A stretch of 34,922 nucleotides of DNA from Sphingobacteriaceae bacterium (GCA_019752795.1 JAIELS010000109.1:1-34922); one strand, 5' to 3'. Positions 8,609-17,313 are shown, counted from the first letter of the stretch. The notes: generated by a model not told the origin, from the sequence alone. Made by a program: numbers and translations.

Positions 8609-8971
8609 ATGGAAGCATTAGCGAAATTAAACAATTGTCCAACCTCACCACGTAAAATGCGTTTGGTTGTAGATCTTATCAGAGGTGAGCGTGTTGAGAA
8701 AGCATTAAGCATTTTGAAATTCACAAATAAAGAAGCAGCAATAAGAGTTGAAAAACTATTATTATCAGCTATCAAAAATTGGGAAGCTAAAAATGAAGGT
8801 TCTCGCCCTGAAGAAAGCCAATTATACGTGAAAACGATAATGGTTGGCGGTGGTCGTCAGTTAAAAAGATTGAGACCAGCACCACAAGGTCGTGGTTATA
8901 GAATACGTAAGCGTTCTAACCATGTTACCGTAGTAGTAGATAGTAAAAACGTTGAAACTCAAACTAATTAA
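8609..8971 (+). CDS. rplV: 50S ribosomal protein L22 (uL22)
   Basis: L22 spans the 50S subunit, and its hairpin lines the exit tunnel near the macrolide site. The 120-residue protein shows [19 protein letters not shown] at the N-terminus, the tunnel hairpin [26 protein letters not shown], and the final beta strand. It is slightly longer than the E. coli protein because of a short polar tail. rpsC follows 5 nt later. Confidence 0.97.
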   Translation: MEALAKLNNCPTSPRKMRLVVDLIRGERVEKALSILKFTNKEAAIRVEKLLLSAIKNWEAKNEGSRPEESQLYVKTIMVGGGRQLKRLRPAPQGRGYRIRKRSNHVTVVVDSKNVETQTN

Positions 8972-8976
8972 CAGAA

Positions 8977-9825
8977 ATGGGACAAAAAGCACATCCAATA
9001 GGTAACAGATTAGGAATCATCAGAGGATGGGATTCTAATTGGTTCGGAGGCAACAACTATGCTGATAAATTAGTTGAAGACGAAAAAATAAGAAAATACC
9101 TTTCAGCTCGTATTGCAAAAGGTGGTGTAGCTAAGGTAGTAATTGAACGTACGTTAAAACGTATCACTGTTACTATTCACACAGCTCGTCCAGGTATTGT
9201 AATAGGTAAAGCAGGTGCTGAGGTTGATAAAATCAAAGAAGAGTTAAAGAAATTGACTAAAAAGGAAATTCAAATTAACATCTTTGAAATTAAACGCCCA
9301 GAACTTGATGCACAATTAGTTGCAGAAGGTGTTGCAAAACAACTTGAGGCTAGAATCTCATTCCGTAGAGCAATGAAAACTACTATCGCATCAACAATGC
9401 GTATGGGTGCAGAAGGTATCAAAATAATGACTTCAGGTCGTTTAGGTGGTGCTGAGATGGCTCGTAGCGAACAGTATAAAGAAGGAAGAATTCCTTTGCA
9501 TACTTTCCGTGCAGACATTGATTATGCATTAGCAGAAGCATTAACAACTTATGGTAAAATAGGTGTTAAAGTTTGGATCTGTAAAGGTGAAGTTTACGGT
9601 AAACGTGATCTTTCTCCTAACATCGGTGCTACGAGCAATGCTCCAGGTAAAGGTGGCGACAGACCTCAAGGTGCTTTCGGTGGCCGTGATGGTGGTAGAG
9701 ATAACAGAGGCGGCGGAGACAGAAGGAATGACAAACGCCCAGGTGGTGGTCGTCCAGGTCAAGGCGGTGCTGGCGCAGGAAGAGACAATAAAGGTGGTGG
9801 TGCTAACAGAGGCCCACGCAAATAG
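8977..9825 (+). CDS. rpsC: 30S ribosomal protein S3 (uS3) with a Gly/Arg-rich tail
   Basis: S3 forms part of the mRNA entry tunnel and its helicase activity. The 282-residue protein has the KH domain with the GxxG loop [16 protein letters not shown] (about residues 75-90) and the C-terminal S3 domain ending near GKRDLSPN. After about residue 215 comes a roughly 65-residue tail rich in Gly, Arg, Asp and Asn, with RGG-like repeats. The tail is absent from E. coli S3 but I recall similar ones in Bacteroidetes. Its disordered, basic character suggests RNA contact. rplP follows after 34 nt holding a short palindrome (ATCGTT/AACGAT). Confidence 0.97.
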   Translation: MGQKAHPIGNRLGIIRGWDSNWFGGNNYADKLVEDEKIRKYLSARIAKGGVAKVVIERTLKRITVTIHTARPGIVIGKAGAEVDKIKEELKKLTKKEIQINIFEIKRPELDAQLVAEGVAKQLEARISFRRAMKTTIASTMRMGAEGIKIMTSGRLGGAEMARSEQYKEGRIPLHTFRADIDYALAEALTTYGKIGVKVWICKGEVYGKRDLSPNIGATSNAPGKGGDRPQGAFGGRDGGRDNRGGGDRRNDKRPGGGRPGQGGAGAGRDNKGGGANRGPRK

Positions 9826-9859
9826 TTAACAAGATCGTTTAACGATAATATAAAATAAA

Positions 9860-10282
9860 ATGTTACAGCCAAAAAGAACGAAGTTCAGAAAGATGCAAAA
9901 AGGCAGAATGAAAGGTTTAGCAACACGTGGTGCTGAATTATCATTCGGATCTTTCGGGATAAAATCTTTAGAGGCAACTTGGATTACAAGTCGCCAGATA
10001 GAAGCAGCCCGTATTGCGGTAACTCGTTTCATGAAACGTGAAGGTCAAGTTTGGATTAGAATATTCCCGGATAAACCGGTAACTAAGAAACCAGCTGAGG
10101 TACGTATGGGTAAAGGTAAAGGTGCTCCAGAATATTGGGTAGCTGTTGTTAGACCCGGACGTATAATTTTTGAAGCAGAAGGTGTTCCAATGGAAATTGC
10201 CAAAGAAGCATTAAGACTTGCAGCTCAAAAATTACCAATTCAAACAAAATTTGTAGTACGTAGAGATTACGTAGAAGCATAA
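9860..10282 (+). CDS. rplP: 50S ribosomal protein L16 (uL16)
   Basis: L16 helps position A-site tRNA and is a late 50S assembly protein. The 140-residue sequence begins [19 protein letters not shown] and contains [16 protein letters not shown] and [19 protein letters not shown], the L16 signature with the basic loop near the peptidyl-transferase centre. Size and order match the S10 cluster. A 72-nt spacer with a possible RNA fold separates it from rpmC. Confidence 0.98.
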   Translation: MLQPKRTKFRKMQKGRMKGLATRGAELSFGSFGIKSLEATWITSRQIEAARIAVTRFMKREGQVWIRIFPDKPVTKKPAEVRMGKGKGAPEYWVAVVRPGRIIFEAEGVPMEIAKEALRLAAQKLPIQTKFVVRRDYVEA

Positions 10283-10290
10283 AAAAGTTG

Positions 10291-10336
10291 TGGGATCAAT
10301 GTTGTAAATAACTTGTTGTTATAACCGCTAGACCCA
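10291..10336 (+). promoter_or_regulatory. Possible RNA fold in the rplP-rpmC spacer
   Basis: TGGG-A-TC (10291-10297) can pair with GACCCA (10331-10336) with one bulged base, enclosing a hairpin ATAAC/GTTAT (10308-10312 with 10318-10322, loop TTGTT). It lies 18 nt before rpmC. The stems are short, so the call is tentative. No promoter box or T-tract is present. Confidence 0.3.
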
Positions 10337-10354
10337 GACATAAAAATTAATAAA

Positions 10355-10567
10355 ATGAAGAACTCAGAAATCATAGGGCTTTCAAAAGAAGAACTAGTAG
10401 CTAAGATTGCAGAAGAAAAAGAAAACTTGGTAAAGTTAAAATTTGCTCATACAATTTCGGCTATAGAAAATCCTACCCGTATCACTAAGGTAAGAAAAGA
10501 CATCGCCCGATTAACTACTGAATTGACTAAGGCTAATAAAGCACAGTCTGCAACTGAAACTAAATAA
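10355..10567 (+). CDS. rpmC: 50S ribosomal protein L29 (uL29)
   Basis: L29 lies beside L23 at the tunnel exit and helps form the nascent-chain factor docking platform. The 70-residue all-helical protein shows the expected two-helix layout: [30 protein letters not shown], a turn at [16 protein letters not shown], then the second helix. A short polar tail, [11 protein letters not shown], extends beyond the E. coli length. rpsQ starts 13 nt later. Confidence 0.95.
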   Translation: MKNSEIIGLSKEELVAKIAEEKENLVKLKFAHTISAIENPTRITKVRKDIARLTTELTKANKAQSATETK

Positions 10568-10580
10568 CTTTAGAGTCGAA

Positions 10581-10835
10581 ATGGAAAGACAATTAAGAAA
10601 AACAAGAACCGGGTTGGTGGTAAGCAATAAGATGGATAAATCTGTTGTTGTAGCGGTTGAGCGTAAAGTGAAACACCCGATTTATGGTAAGTTTGTTAAG
10701 AAAACTACCAAATTTATGGCTCACGACGAAAAGAACGAGTGTGGTATCGGAGATACTGTATTAATTCAAGAAACTCGTCCGCTGAGTAAAAACAAGAACT
10801 GGAGATTAGTACAAATTTTAGAAAGAGCTAAATAA
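10581..10835 (+). CDS. rpsQ: 30S ribosomal protein S17 (uS17)
   Basis: S17 is a primary 16S rRNA binding protein of the 30S body. The 84-residue OB-fold protein begins [20 protein letters not shown] and contains [29 protein letters not shown] and [14 protein letters not shown], the S17 signature. It is the last gene of the classical S10 set, but rplN follows after only 1 nt, so the S10 and spc sets are fused here. Confidence 0.98.
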   Translation: MERQLRKTRTGLVVSNKMDKSVVVAVERKVKHPIYGKFVKKTTKFMAHDEKNECGIGDTVLIQETRPLSKNKNWRLVQILERAK

Positions 10836-10836
10836 G

Positions 10837-11205
10837 ATGGTACAACAGGAATCACGATTAAACGTAGCCGATAATAGCGGCGCAAAACAAGTACTGGTTA
10901 TCCGTGTACTTGGTGGAACTGGCAAAAGATATGCTTCTATTGGTGACAAAATTGTTGTCACTGTAAAAAGCGCTTTGCCATCTGGTAACATTAAAAAAGG
11001 AACAGTTTCTAAAGCAGTTGTAGTAAGAGTTAAAAAAGAAATCAGACGTAAGGATGGTTCTTATATTCGTTTTGACGACAATGCAGCAGTATTGTTAAAT
11101 GCACAAGATGAGCCACGTGGTACACGTATTTTTGGCCCGGTTGCAAGAGAACTGCGTGAAAAACAATTCATGAAAATTGTATCATTAGCACCGGAGGTAT
11201 TATAA
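10837..11205 (+). CDS. rplN: 50S ribosomal protein L14 (uL14)
   Basis: L14 lies at the subunit interface and is the docking site for silencing factor RsfS. The 122-residue protein begins [27 protein letters not shown] and contains the L14 signature [24 protein letters not shown] and the C-terminal [16 protein letters not shown]. Length is exactly as expected. The last codons carry GGAGGT (11193-11198), well placed as a Shine-Dalgarno for rplX. Confidence 0.98.
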   Translation: MVQQESRLNVADNSGAKQVLVIRVLGGTGKRYASIGDKIVVTVKSALPSGNIKKGTVSKAVVVRVKKEIRRKDGSYIRFDDNAAVLLNAQDEPRGTRIFGPVARELREKQFMKIVSLAPEVL

Positions 11206-11206
11206 T

Positions 11207-11545
11207 ATGAAAAATAAAGTAACACAAGCCAAAGCAAAAATCCGTAAAGGAGATTTAGTAAAGGTTATAGCTGGCGATTCAAAAGGCCAACAAGGTAAAG
11301 TACAAGAAGTACTTGTTGCCAAAAGTAGAGTTGTTGTAGAAGGTATTAACCTTGTATCTAAACATACTAAACCAAATGCTGCTACACCAAATGGTGGTAT
11401 AATTAAAAAAGAAGCTGCTCTTCATATTTCTAACGTACAATTAGTTGATCCAAAATCTGGTAAAACTACTCGTGTTGGTCGTAAATTAAACGCTGACGGG
11501 AAATTAGTTAGAGTTGCTAAAATATCAGGGGAGGAGATCAAATAA
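11207..11545 (+). CDS. rplX: 50S ribosomal protein L24 (uL24)
   Basis: L24 initiates 50S assembly and lies near the tunnel exit. The 112-residue protein has the KOW motif [22 protein letters not shown] at about residues 14-35, then [13 protein letters not shown] and the C-terminal [26 protein letters not shown] lies 8 nt before the ATG, inside the end of rplN. Its stop overlaps the rplE start by 1 nt (TAATG). Confidence 0.97.
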   Translation: MKNKVTQAKAKIRKGDLVKVIAGDSKGQQGKVQEVLVAKSRVVVEGINLVSKHTKPNAATPNGGIIKKEAALHISNVQLVDPKSGKTTRVGRKLNADGKLVRVAKISGEEIK

Positions 11546-12111
11546 TGGCATACGTACCAAGATTAAAAAGTAAATACAAAGAGGAAATTGTAGGGGCTCT
11601 TAAAGAGAAGTTCAATTACAAAAGCATTATGCAGGTTCCTAAATTAGAGAAAATTGCCATTAACCAAGGTGTTGGCCGTTATTCTGTAACAGATAAAAAA
11701 GTTATGGATAGCTCTATTTTAGAAATGACGACCATTGCTGGTCAACAAGCGGTAGGTGCAAACTCTAAAAAAGATATCTCAAACTTTAAATTACGTAAAG
11801 GTATGCCAGTTGGTGTAAGAGTAACTTTACGTGATAATAACATGTATGAGTTTTTAGATCGATTAATTTCCGTAGCTTTGCCACGAATTAGAGATTTCAA
11901 AGGTATCAATGATAAAGGATTTGATGGAAGAGGTAACTACACTTTAGGTGTTACTGAACAAATCATTTTCCCAGAGATTAACATCGATAAAATCAACAAG
12001 ATTTTAGGTATGGATATTACATTTGTAACATCTGCTACCACTGATGTTGAAGCATTGGAACTTTTAAAACAATTTGGATTACCATTTAAAAATCAAAAAA
12101 CAGAGCAATAA
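11545..12111 (+). CDS. rplE: 50S ribosomal protein L5 (uL5)
   Basis: L5 binds 5S rRNA in the central protuberance and contacts P-site tRNA. The 188-residue protein shows [19 protein letters not shown], the loop [15 protein letters not shown], the motif [18 protein letters not shown] and [18 protein letters not shown] ends 10 nt before its ATG, within the rplX coding end. It is coupled to its neighbours at both ends by 1-nt TAATG overlaps (rplX and rpsN). Confidence 0.98.
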   Translation: MAYVPRLKSKYKEEIVGALKEKFNYKSIMQVPKLEKIAINQGVGRYSVTDKKVMDSSILEMTTIAGQQAVGANSKKDISNFKLRKGMPVGVRVTLRDNNMYEFLDRLISVALPRIRDFKGINDKGFDGRGNYTLGVTEQIIFPEINIDKINKILGMDITFVTSATTDVEALELLKQFGLPFKNQKTEQ

Positions 12112-12380
12112 TGGCAAAAGAAGGAGTAAAAGCTCGCGAAGTTAAGCGCCAAAAATTGGTTGCTAAATATGCAGACAAACGTGCGGCTTTAAAAGCGGCA
12201 GGTGATTACGAAGGATTAGATAAGTTACCAAAAAACTCATCAGCAGTACGTTTACACAACCGTTGTAAATTAACTGGTCGTCCTCGTGGATATATGCGTA
12301 CTTTTGGTATCTCAAGGGTAACATTCCGCGAGATGGCTTTAGATGGCAAAATACCAGGCGTTACAAAAGCAAGCTGGTAA
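12111..12380 (+). CDS. rpsN: 30S ribosomal protein S14 (uS14), long zinc-free form
   Basis: S14 is a late-assembling 30S head protein. The 89-residue length and the single Cys in [20 protein letters not shown] show the long form, which lacks the four-Cys zinc site of the short bacterial type. The C-terminus [11 protein letters not shown] is standard. The start overlaps the rplE stop by 1 nt. A 160-nt spacer with a promoter, a dyad and a structured leader follows, so a transcript boundary probably lies just downstream. Confidence 0.98.
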   Translation: MAKEGVKAREVKRQKLVAKYADKRAALKAAGDYEGLDKLPKNSSAVRLHNRCKLTGRPRGYMRTFGISRVTFREMALDGKIPGVTKASW

Positions 12381-12396
12381 TTACCGAGTTATAAAT

Positions 12397-12427
12397 TTTG
12401 AGTTATAAGTTGTAAGTTGTATTTTTG
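12397..12427 (+). promoter_or_regulatory. Internal promoter before rpsH
   Basis: TTTG at 12397-12400 and TATTTTTG at 12420-12427 are separated by 19 nt, a perfect fit to the Bacteroidetes consensus and the same spacing as the rplC promoter. CAGCCC follows the -7 box. The predicted start is near 12433, giving a leader of about 105 nt before rpsH. Confidence 0.75.
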
Positions 12428-12452
12428 CAGCCCTTACAACTTATAGCTTTTT
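12400..12452 (+). promoter_or_regulatory. Dyad around the rpsH promoter, also terminator-like
   Basis: TATAAGTTGTAAG (12404-12416) and its exact complement at 12433-12445 make a perfect 13-bp dyad, extendable outward to 12400 and 12449 with wobbles. The -7 box lies in the 16-nt loop, so the left arm is between -33 and -7 and the right arm is at the likely start site. In a transcript from upstream it would form a hairpin followed by TTTTT (12448-12452). It could be an operator, a weak terminator or both. Confidence 0.5.
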
Positions 12453-12483
12453 ACTATATATAGCTACGAATAGAATTTTAACC

Positions 12484-12526
12484 GATAGCAGGTCCCTAGC
12501 CGGGTGGCAAAGAGGAAACCACTATC
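12484..12526 (+). promoter_or_regulatory. Possible three-way-junction leader before rpsH
   Basis: GATAG (12484-12488) pairs with CTATC (12522-12526). Inside it lie two adjacent hairpins, CCC/GGG (12494-12496 with 12502-12504) and TGG/CCA (12505-12507 with 12519-12521). This compact, unusually GC-rich fold lies 14 nt before the rpsH ATG. S8 represses the spc operon in E. coli, so self-binding of S8 is a natural hypothesis. Individual stems are short. Confidence 0.4.
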
Positions 12527-12540
12527 ACAACTATATCATA

Positions 12541-12939
12541 ATGAATACAGATCCAATCGCAGATTATCTGACACGTGTGAGAAATGCTATCAAGGCTAAT
12601 CACAGAATTGTAGAGATCCCTGCATCTAACCTTAAAAAAGAAATTACAAAAGTTCTTTTTGACAAAGGTTACATCTCAAACTATAAGTTTGAAGACACTA
12701 ATGCTCAAGGCATTATCAAAATTGCTTTAAAATACAACGCAATTACTAAAATCTCGGCAATCCGTACGTTAACACGTATCAGCAAACCAGGTTTAAGACA
12801 ATACGCTGGTGTAGAGAATATGCCAAGAGTATTAAATGGTTTAGGTATCGCAATCTTATCTACTTCTAAAGGTGTAATGACTGATAAAGAAGCAGCCAAA
12901 TTAAACATTGGCGGTGAGGTATTGTGTCACGTTTATTAA
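12541..12939 (+). CDS. rpsH: 30S ribosomal protein S8 (uS8)
   Basis: S8 is a primary binder of the central domain of 16S rRNA and the known spc operon repressor in E. coli. The 132-residue protein begins MNTDPIADYLTRVRNAIKANH. It carries the C-terminal RNA-binding signature with LGIAILSTSKGVMTDKEAAKLNIGGEVLCHVY. It is the first gene after an internal promoter and structured leader, which fits separate, possibly autogenous control. rplF follows 18 nt later behind a strong Shine-Dalgarno. Confidence 0.98.
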   Translation: MNTDPIADYLTRVRNAIKANHRIVEIPASNLKKEITKVLFDKGYISNYKFEDTNAQGIIKIALKYNAITKISAIRTLTRISKPGLRQYAGVENMPRVLNGLGIAILSTSKGVMTDKEAAKLNIGGEVLCHVY

Positions 12940-12941
12940 TT

Positions 12942-12949
12942 AAAGGAGG
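12942..12949 (+). promoter_or_regulatory. Strong Shine-Dalgarno sequence for rplF
   Basis: AAAGGAGG lies 8 nt before the rplF ATG at 12958, in noncoding sequence after the rpsH stop. It is the strongest such site in the window and unusual for this phylum. Confidence 0.7.
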
Positions 12950-12957
12950 ATAGCACA

Positions 12958-13515
12958 ATGTCAAGAATAGGAAAAAACCCAATTAATATCCCAGCAGGTG
13001 TAACTATTACTGTAGCCAACGATAACGTTGTTACTGTAAAAGGCCCTAAAGGAGAATTAACTCAAGCGGTAGATGCAGATATCATTATCAGTCAAGAAGA
13101 TGGTGTATTAACAGTAAATCGTCCAACTGAACAAAAAAGACACAAAGCCCTTCACGGCTTATACCGTTCTTTAATTAACAATATGGTTGTTGGAGTTACA
13201 GATGGTTATAAAATAGAACAAGAATTAGTAGGTGTGGGTTACCGTGCTACTAACCAAGGTAATACTTTGGATCTAGTTTTAGGTTATTCTCACCATTACG
13301 TATTCCAGTTACCAGCAGAAATTAAAGTTACAACAGTATCTGAAAAAGGACAAACTCCTAAAATCATTTTAGAGAGTATAGATAAACAACTAGTTGGTCA
13401 AGTTGCAGCGAAAATTCGTTCGTTACGTGCTCCAGAGCCTTACAAAGGTAAAGGTATCAAGTTTGTTGGTGAAGTATTAAGAAGAAAAGCAGGTAAATCA
13501 GCTTCTAAAAAATAA
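12958..13515 (+). CDS. rplF: 50S ribosomal protein L6 (uL6)
   Basis: L6 lies near the sarcin-ricin loop and the factor-binding site. The 185-residue protein has two similar domains. It begins [17 protein letters not shown], contains [22 protein letters not shown], and ends with the signature [24 protein letters not shown]. Translation should be efficient because of the AAAGGAGG 8 nt upstream. rplR starts 5 nt after the stop. Confidence 0.98.
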   Translation: MSRIGKNPINIPAGVTITVANDNVVTVKGPKGELTQAVDADIIISQEDGVLTVNRPTEQKRHKALHGLYRSLINNMVVGVTDGYKIEQELVGVGYRATNQGNTLDLVLGYSHHYVFQLPAEIKVTTVSEKGQTPKIILESIDKQLVGQVAAKIRSLRAPEPYKGKGIKFVGEVLRRKAGKSASKK

Positions 13516-13520
13516 TTAAA

Positions 13521-13874
13521 ATGGCAGGAAAAAAATTATCTCGTAGAGATCGTATAAAAAAAGGTATCAGAAAAAGACTTACTGGCTCTGAAAACCGTCC
13601 ACGTTTATCAGTTTATAGAAGCAATAAAGGTATTTATGCTCAAATCATCAATGATGTAACTGGTAATACAATAGTTTCAGCATCATCTTTATCTAAAGAT
13701 TTTACTGGTAAAGGAAACAAATCTGATCAGTCAATCGCAGTAGGCAAGTTAATTGCCGAAAAAGCAATTGCAGCTGGAGTAAAAGAAGTTGTTTTCGACA
13801 GAAATGGTTACTTATACCATGGTCGTGTTAAGTCGTTAGCAGAAGGTGCTCGCGAAGCTGGTTTAGTTTTTTAA
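13521..13874 (+). CDS. rplR: 50S ribosomal protein L18 (uL18)
   Basis: L18 binds 5S rRNA with L5 in the central protuberance. The 117-residue protein has the basic N-terminus [18 protein letters not shown], the [20 protein letters not shown] motif and the C-terminal [24 protein letters not shown]. Length and order match the spc operon. rpsE follows 18 nt later. Confidence 0.98.
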   Translation: MAGKKLSRRDRIKKGIRKRLTGSENRPRLSVYRSNKGIYAQIINDVTGNTIVSASSLSKDFTGKGNKSDQSIAVGKLIAEKAIAAGVKEVVFDRNGYLYHGRVKSLAEGAREAGLVF

Positions 13875-13892
13875 TCTAAGAAACAGGATAAG

Positions 13893-14411
13893 ATGTCAAC
13901 TATCAATATAAAAAGAGTAAAGACTAGCGAAATCGAATTGAAAGATCGTTTAGTTAGCATACAACGTGTTGCTAAAGTAACCAAAGGTGGACGTACGTTC
14001 AGTTTCTCAGCCATTGTGGTTGTAGGAGATGAGCAAGGTGTTGTTGGTTATGGTTTAGGTAAAGCGAAAGAGGTTACTGAAGCAATTGCAAAGGGAATTG
14101 ATGATGCAAAAAAGAACTTAGTTAAAGTTCCAATTTTACATGGTACAGTTCCTCATGAGCAAATTGGTAAATTCTCTGGAGGTTTTGTATTAATCAAACC
14201 TGCAGCTGTAGGTACCGGTGTAATTGCTGGTGGTGCAATGCGTGCTGTATTAGAGAGTGCTGGTATTCATAACGTATTAGCAAAGTCAAAAGGTTCATCA
14301 AACCCACACAACGTGGTAAAAGCAACAGTAGATGCTTTAACTAAAATGCGTGATGCTTATACAGTAGCTCAGCACCGTGGTGTAGATTTAAATAAAGTTT
14401 TTAACGGATAA
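13893..14411 (+). CDS. rpsE: 30S ribosomal protein S5 (uS5)
   Basis: S5 forms part of the mRNA entry tunnel and affects accuracy. The 172-residue protein has the double-stranded RNA-binding-like N-terminal domain ([43 protein letters not shown] as conserved blocks) and the C-terminal motif [36 protein letters not shown]. The order rplR-rpsE-rpmD is conserved, and rpmD starts 4 nt after the stop. Confidence 0.98.
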   Translation: MSTINIKRVKTSEIELKDRLVSIQRVAKVTKGGRTFSFSAIVVVGDEQGVVGYGLGKAKEVTEAIAKGIDDAKKNLVKVPILHGTVPHEQIGKFSGGFVLIKPAAVGTGVIAGGAMRAVLESAGIHNVLAKSKGSSNPHNVVKATVDALTKMRDAYTVAQHRGVDLNKVFNG

Positions 14412-14415
14412 TATC

Positions 14416-14595
14416 ATGGCTAAAATTAAAATTACCCAAGTAAAAAGCATTATCGATAGAAGCGAACGCCAAAAAAGAACAATGAAAGCATTAGGTTTAA
14501 CTAAAATGAACCAAAGTGTAGAAGTTGAGGCTAACGCTGCCATTATTGGGATGGTAAGAAAAGTTAATCACTTAGTAGCTATTGAGACTGTTTAA
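14416..14595 (+). CDS. rpmD: 50S ribosomal protein L30 (uL30)
   Basis: L30 is a small 50S protein found in many, but not all, bacteria. The 59-residue frame starts at ATG 14416, 4 nt after rpsE. It reads MAKIKITQVKSIIDRSERQK, followed by RTMKALGLTKMNQSVEVEAN and GMVRKVNHLVAIETV. The single-domain length and the MKALGLTKMNQSV pattern are typical. It closes this part of the cluster; a 138-nt spacer with a hairpin separates it from rplO. Confidence 0.96.
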   Translation: MAKIKITQVKSIIDRSERQKRTMKALGLTKMNQSVEVEANAAIIGMVRKVNHLVAIETV

Positions 14596-14658
14596 GATGA
14601 ATTAGAGAATGATTGAATAAGAGGATGTATTTATACTCAATTGTTCAATCATTTCATC
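14596..14658 (+). promoter_or_regulatory. Hairpin in the rpmD-rplO spacer
   Basis: AATGATTGAA (14608-14617) pairs perfectly with TTCAATCATT (14644-14653), and GATGA (14596-14600) pairs with TCATC (14654-14658), leaving a 7-nt bulge on the left. The loop is 26 nt. No T-tract follows, so it is more likely an RNA-stability or regulatory element than a terminator. Confidence 0.4.
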
Positions 14659-14733
14659 ATTTAAATAACAAACAAATTTATTTATCGTTGTTCCTGATTA
14701 GTGAAAGCGAAGGGCAACACAACAAGTTTAAAA

Positions 14734-15180
14734 ATGAACTTAAGTAATTTAAAACCTGCAAAAGGGTCTGTTAAAAAAGTTAAAAGAATTGGTCGTGGTC
14801 AAGGTTCTGGTCGTGGTGGTACATCCACTCGTGGTCATAAAGGAGCTGGTTCACGTTCTGGTTACAAAAGTAAAATTGGTTTCGAAGGTGGTCAAATGCC
14901 ATTACAACGTCGTGTGCCTAAGGTTGGTTTCAAGCCAATTAACCGTACAGAATATGTTGGTGTAAATTTAGATGTACTTCAAGGTTTAGTTGAAAGATTT
15001 AATTTAACTACTATTGATTTTGCTGCAATTCAAGAACATGGTTTAGCTTCTAAAAATGATCTAGTGAAAATTTTAGGTCGTGGTGAGATTAATGCTAAGG
15101 TAACAGTTACAGCACATGCATTTTCGGGAACTGCTCAAAAAGCAATCGAAGCTGCTGGTGGCTCAATCGTAAAATTGTAA
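14734..15180 (+). CDS. rplO: 50S ribosomal protein L15 (uL15)
   Basis: L15 is a late 50S assembly protein with a long basic N-terminal extension. A GTG at 14701 could lengthen the frame by 11 codons, but the conserved start [20 protein letters not shown] supports ATG 14734 and a 148-residue protein. [24 protein letters not shown] and [17 protein letters not shown] are the signature regions. secY starts 3 nt after the stop, the standard spc arrangement. Confidence 0.97.
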   Translation: MNLSNLKPAKGSVKKVKRIGRGQGSGRGGTSTRGHKGAGSRSGYKSKIGFEGGQMPLQRRVPKVGFKPINRTEYVGVNLDVLQGLVERFNLTTIDFAAIQEHGLASKNDLVKILGRGEINAKVTVTAHAFSGTAQKAIEAAGGSIVKL

Positions 15181-15183
15181 TTA

Positions 15184-16518
15184 ATGAAGAAGCTATTTAC
15201 TACTTTCAGTAATATCTGGAAAATACAAGAATTAAAAGAACGTATTTTATTTACGATTATGATTCTTGTTATTTACAGATTCGTTTGTCAAATTGTTCTG
15301 CCGGGTGTAGATCCAACTCAGTTATCTACTGCAGAAAAATCTGGTATTTTAGGTTTGTTAGATATGTTTGCAGGTGGTGCTTTTTCTAAAGTATCGATTG
15401 TAGCTTTAGGTGTAATGCCTTACATTTCTGCATCTATTGTTGTTCAGTTATTGGGCATAGCAGTGCCTTCTTTCCAGAAAATGCAAAAAGAGGGTGAGAG
15501 TGGTAGAAAGAAAATAACTCAGATTACGCGTTACCTAACTGTAGCTATTACAGCTGTGCAAGCAGTAGGGTACGTTAAAACGCAAGTACCAGCAGAAGCT
15601 ATCTTAATTGATCATACTTCATTCTACATATTATCTGGTTTTGTATTAACTTCTGGCACATTATTCGTAATGTGGTTAGGTGAGAAAATAACCGATAAAG
15701 GTATTGGTAATGGTACATCGCTAATTATTATGGTGGGTATTATTGCACGTTTACCAATGGCTATTGATCAAGAAGTTCGTTCAGTATTTACTGGTAACGA
15801 TGGTGGTTTAATTAGACTGGTTTTAGAAATTGTAGCTTTATATGGTGTAGTTATGTTTACTATTCTTATTGTACAAGGTGTACGTAAAGTGCCTGTGCAA
15901 TACGCAAAAAGAATAGTTGGCAATAAACAAGTAGGAGGTGTTAGACAATATATTCCTCTAAAAGTTAATGCTGCTGGGGTAATGCCAATTATTTTTGCTC
16001 AAGCTTTAATGTTTGTTCCAAATGCAATTATTGGTTTATTTCCTAAATTAACCGATAGTTGGTTGCACCAATATTCTGATATCACTTCTGTAACCTATAG
16101 TGCTACATTTGCATTTTTAATTATTGCATTTACTTTTTTCTATACAGCAATTACTGTTAATCCAACTCAAATGTCGGATGATATGAAGAAAAATGGTGGA
16201 TTTATACCGGGTATTAAGCCAGGTGTAGCTACTTCATCATTTATTGATGATGTGATTTCTAAGATTACTTTTCCAGGATCGTTGTTCTTAGCACTTATCG
16301 CTATTTTACCTTCATTTGCAGTTAAACTAGGAATTCAACAAGAGTTTGCTCACTTTTTTGGTGGTACCTCATTGTTAATTTTAGTAGGTGTGGTATTAGA
16401 TACTTTGCAACAAATAGAAAGTTATTTGTTAATGCGTCACTATGATGGTTTAATGAAAACTGGTAGAGTAACTGGTCGTACAGGAATTCCTGCGGCTGGA
16501 TCTGGTGCAGCATTGTAA
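15184..16518 (+). CDS. secY: Preprotein translocase subunit SecY
   Basis: SecY is the channel of the Sec translocon in the inner membrane. The 444-residue protein has the expected ten membrane helices. The first follows WKIQELKERILFTIMILVIYRF, and the plug-region motif LGLLDMFAGGAFSKVSIVALG and FQKMQKEGESGRKKITQ lie in the first half. The large cytoplasmic loop RKVPVQYAKRIVGNKQ and the family motif NPTQMSDDMKKNGGFIPGIKPG lie in the second. It lies between rplO and map, the conserved order, and map starts 9 nt after its stop. Confidence 0.98.
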   Translation: MKKLFTTFSNIWKIQELKERILFTIMILVIYRFVCQIVLPGVDPTQLSTAEKSGILGLLDMFAGGAFSKVSIVALGVMPYISASIVVQLLGIAVPSFQKMQKEGESGRKKITQITRYLTVAITAVQAVGYVKTQVPAEAILIDHTSFYILSGFVLTSGTLFVMWLGEKITDKGIGNGTSLIIMVGIIARLPMAIDQEVRSVFTGNDGGLIRLVLEIVALYGVVMFTILIVQGVRKVPVQYAKRIVGNKQVGGVRQYIPLKVNAAGVMPIIFAQALMFVPNAIIGLFPKLTDSWLHQYSDITSVTYSATFAFLIIAFTFFYTAITVNPTQMSDDMKKNGGFIPGIKPGVATSSFIDDVISKITFPGSLFLALIAILPSFAVKLGIQQEFAHFFGGTSLLILVGVVLDTLQQIESYLLMRHYDGLMKTGRVTGRTGIPAAGSGAAL

Positions 16519-16527
16519 AAAATAAAC

Positions 16528-17313
16528 ATGTCTAAAATTTATTATAAATCTCCGGAGGAGATCGAATTAATAAGAGAAAGTTCTTTACTTGTTTCAAAAA
16601 CCCTGGCAGAAGTGGCTAAAGTCATCAAGCCGGGTATTACAACTCTTTCATTAGATAAATTAGCATATGAATTTATAAAGGATAATGGAGCAATTCCAGC
16701 CTTTTTAAATTATGGAGGTTTTCCATATTCTTTATGCATATCTCCTAATGATCAAGTGGTACATGGTTTTCCTAGTGAATACGTAATCAAAGAAGGAGAT
16801 TTAATCTCGGTTGATTGCGGTGTAATCAAAAATAATTTCTTCGGAGATTCTGCTTACACATTTTCTATTGGAGAGGTTGATGCCGAAAGACAAAAACTAA
16901 CCAAAGTAACACAAGAGTGTTTAAATTTTGCGATAGACAAAGCTGTTGTCGGTATGCGAGTTGGAGATATAGCTTTTGCTGTACAACAACATGCAGAATT
17001 AAATGGTTTTGGCGTAGTAAGAGAGTTAGTGGGACATGGTGTTGGAGTTCAGCTACATGAGAAACCTGAAGTGCCAAATTATGGTAAACGAGGAACTGGA
17101 GCTAAGTTGGAAGAAGGAATGGTGATTGCCATTGAGCCAATGATTAATGCAGGAACTGCTGCAGTAAAATTTTGGTCTGATGGATGGACAGTTACCACTA
17201 AAGACAACAAACCTTCAGCACATTTTGAACATACGGTTGCAATCAAAAAGGGGAAAGCAGATGTTTTATCGACCTTTTCACTAATTGAAGAAGTTTTAAA
17301 AGAAAAAAAGTAA
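16528..17313 (+). CDS. map: Methionine aminopeptidase, type I
   Basis: MetAP removes the initiator methionine from nascent proteins. The 261-residue length fits type Ia. The two-metal site is visible: Asp in ISVDCGVIKNNFFGDSAYTF (two Asp ligands), His in VRELVGHGVGVQLHE, Glu in MVIAIEPMINAG and Glu in SAHFEHTVAI. The substrate-site His lies in DQVVHGFPS. The gene is embedded between secY and infA, as in many bacteria, so processing capacity is tied to ribosome production. Confidence 0.97.
   Translation: MSKIYYKSPEEIELIRESSLLVSKTLAEVAKVIKPGITTLSLDKLAYEFIKDNGAIPAFLNYGGFPYSLCISPNDQVVHGFPSEYVIKEGDLISVDCGVIKNNFFGDSAYTFSIGEVDAERQKLTKVTQECLNFAIDKAVVGMRVGDIAFAVQQHAELNGFGVVRELVGHGVGVQLHEKPEVPNYGKRGTGAKLEEGMVIAIEPMINAGTAAVKFWSDGWTVTTKDNKPSAHFEHTVAIKKGKADVLSTFSLIEEVLKEKK

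Noticed and set aside
9563-9829. 88-residue frame inside rpsC
   Set aside because: A product of the repetitive Gly/Arg tail read in another frame; no independent start signal.
12397-12452. rpsH dyad as a plain terminator only
   Set aside because: The perfect promoter inside it makes a purely terminating role too simple; both readings are kept open.
14701-14733. GTG start extending L15 by 11 residues
   Set aside because: The conserved L15 start is the ATG at 14734.
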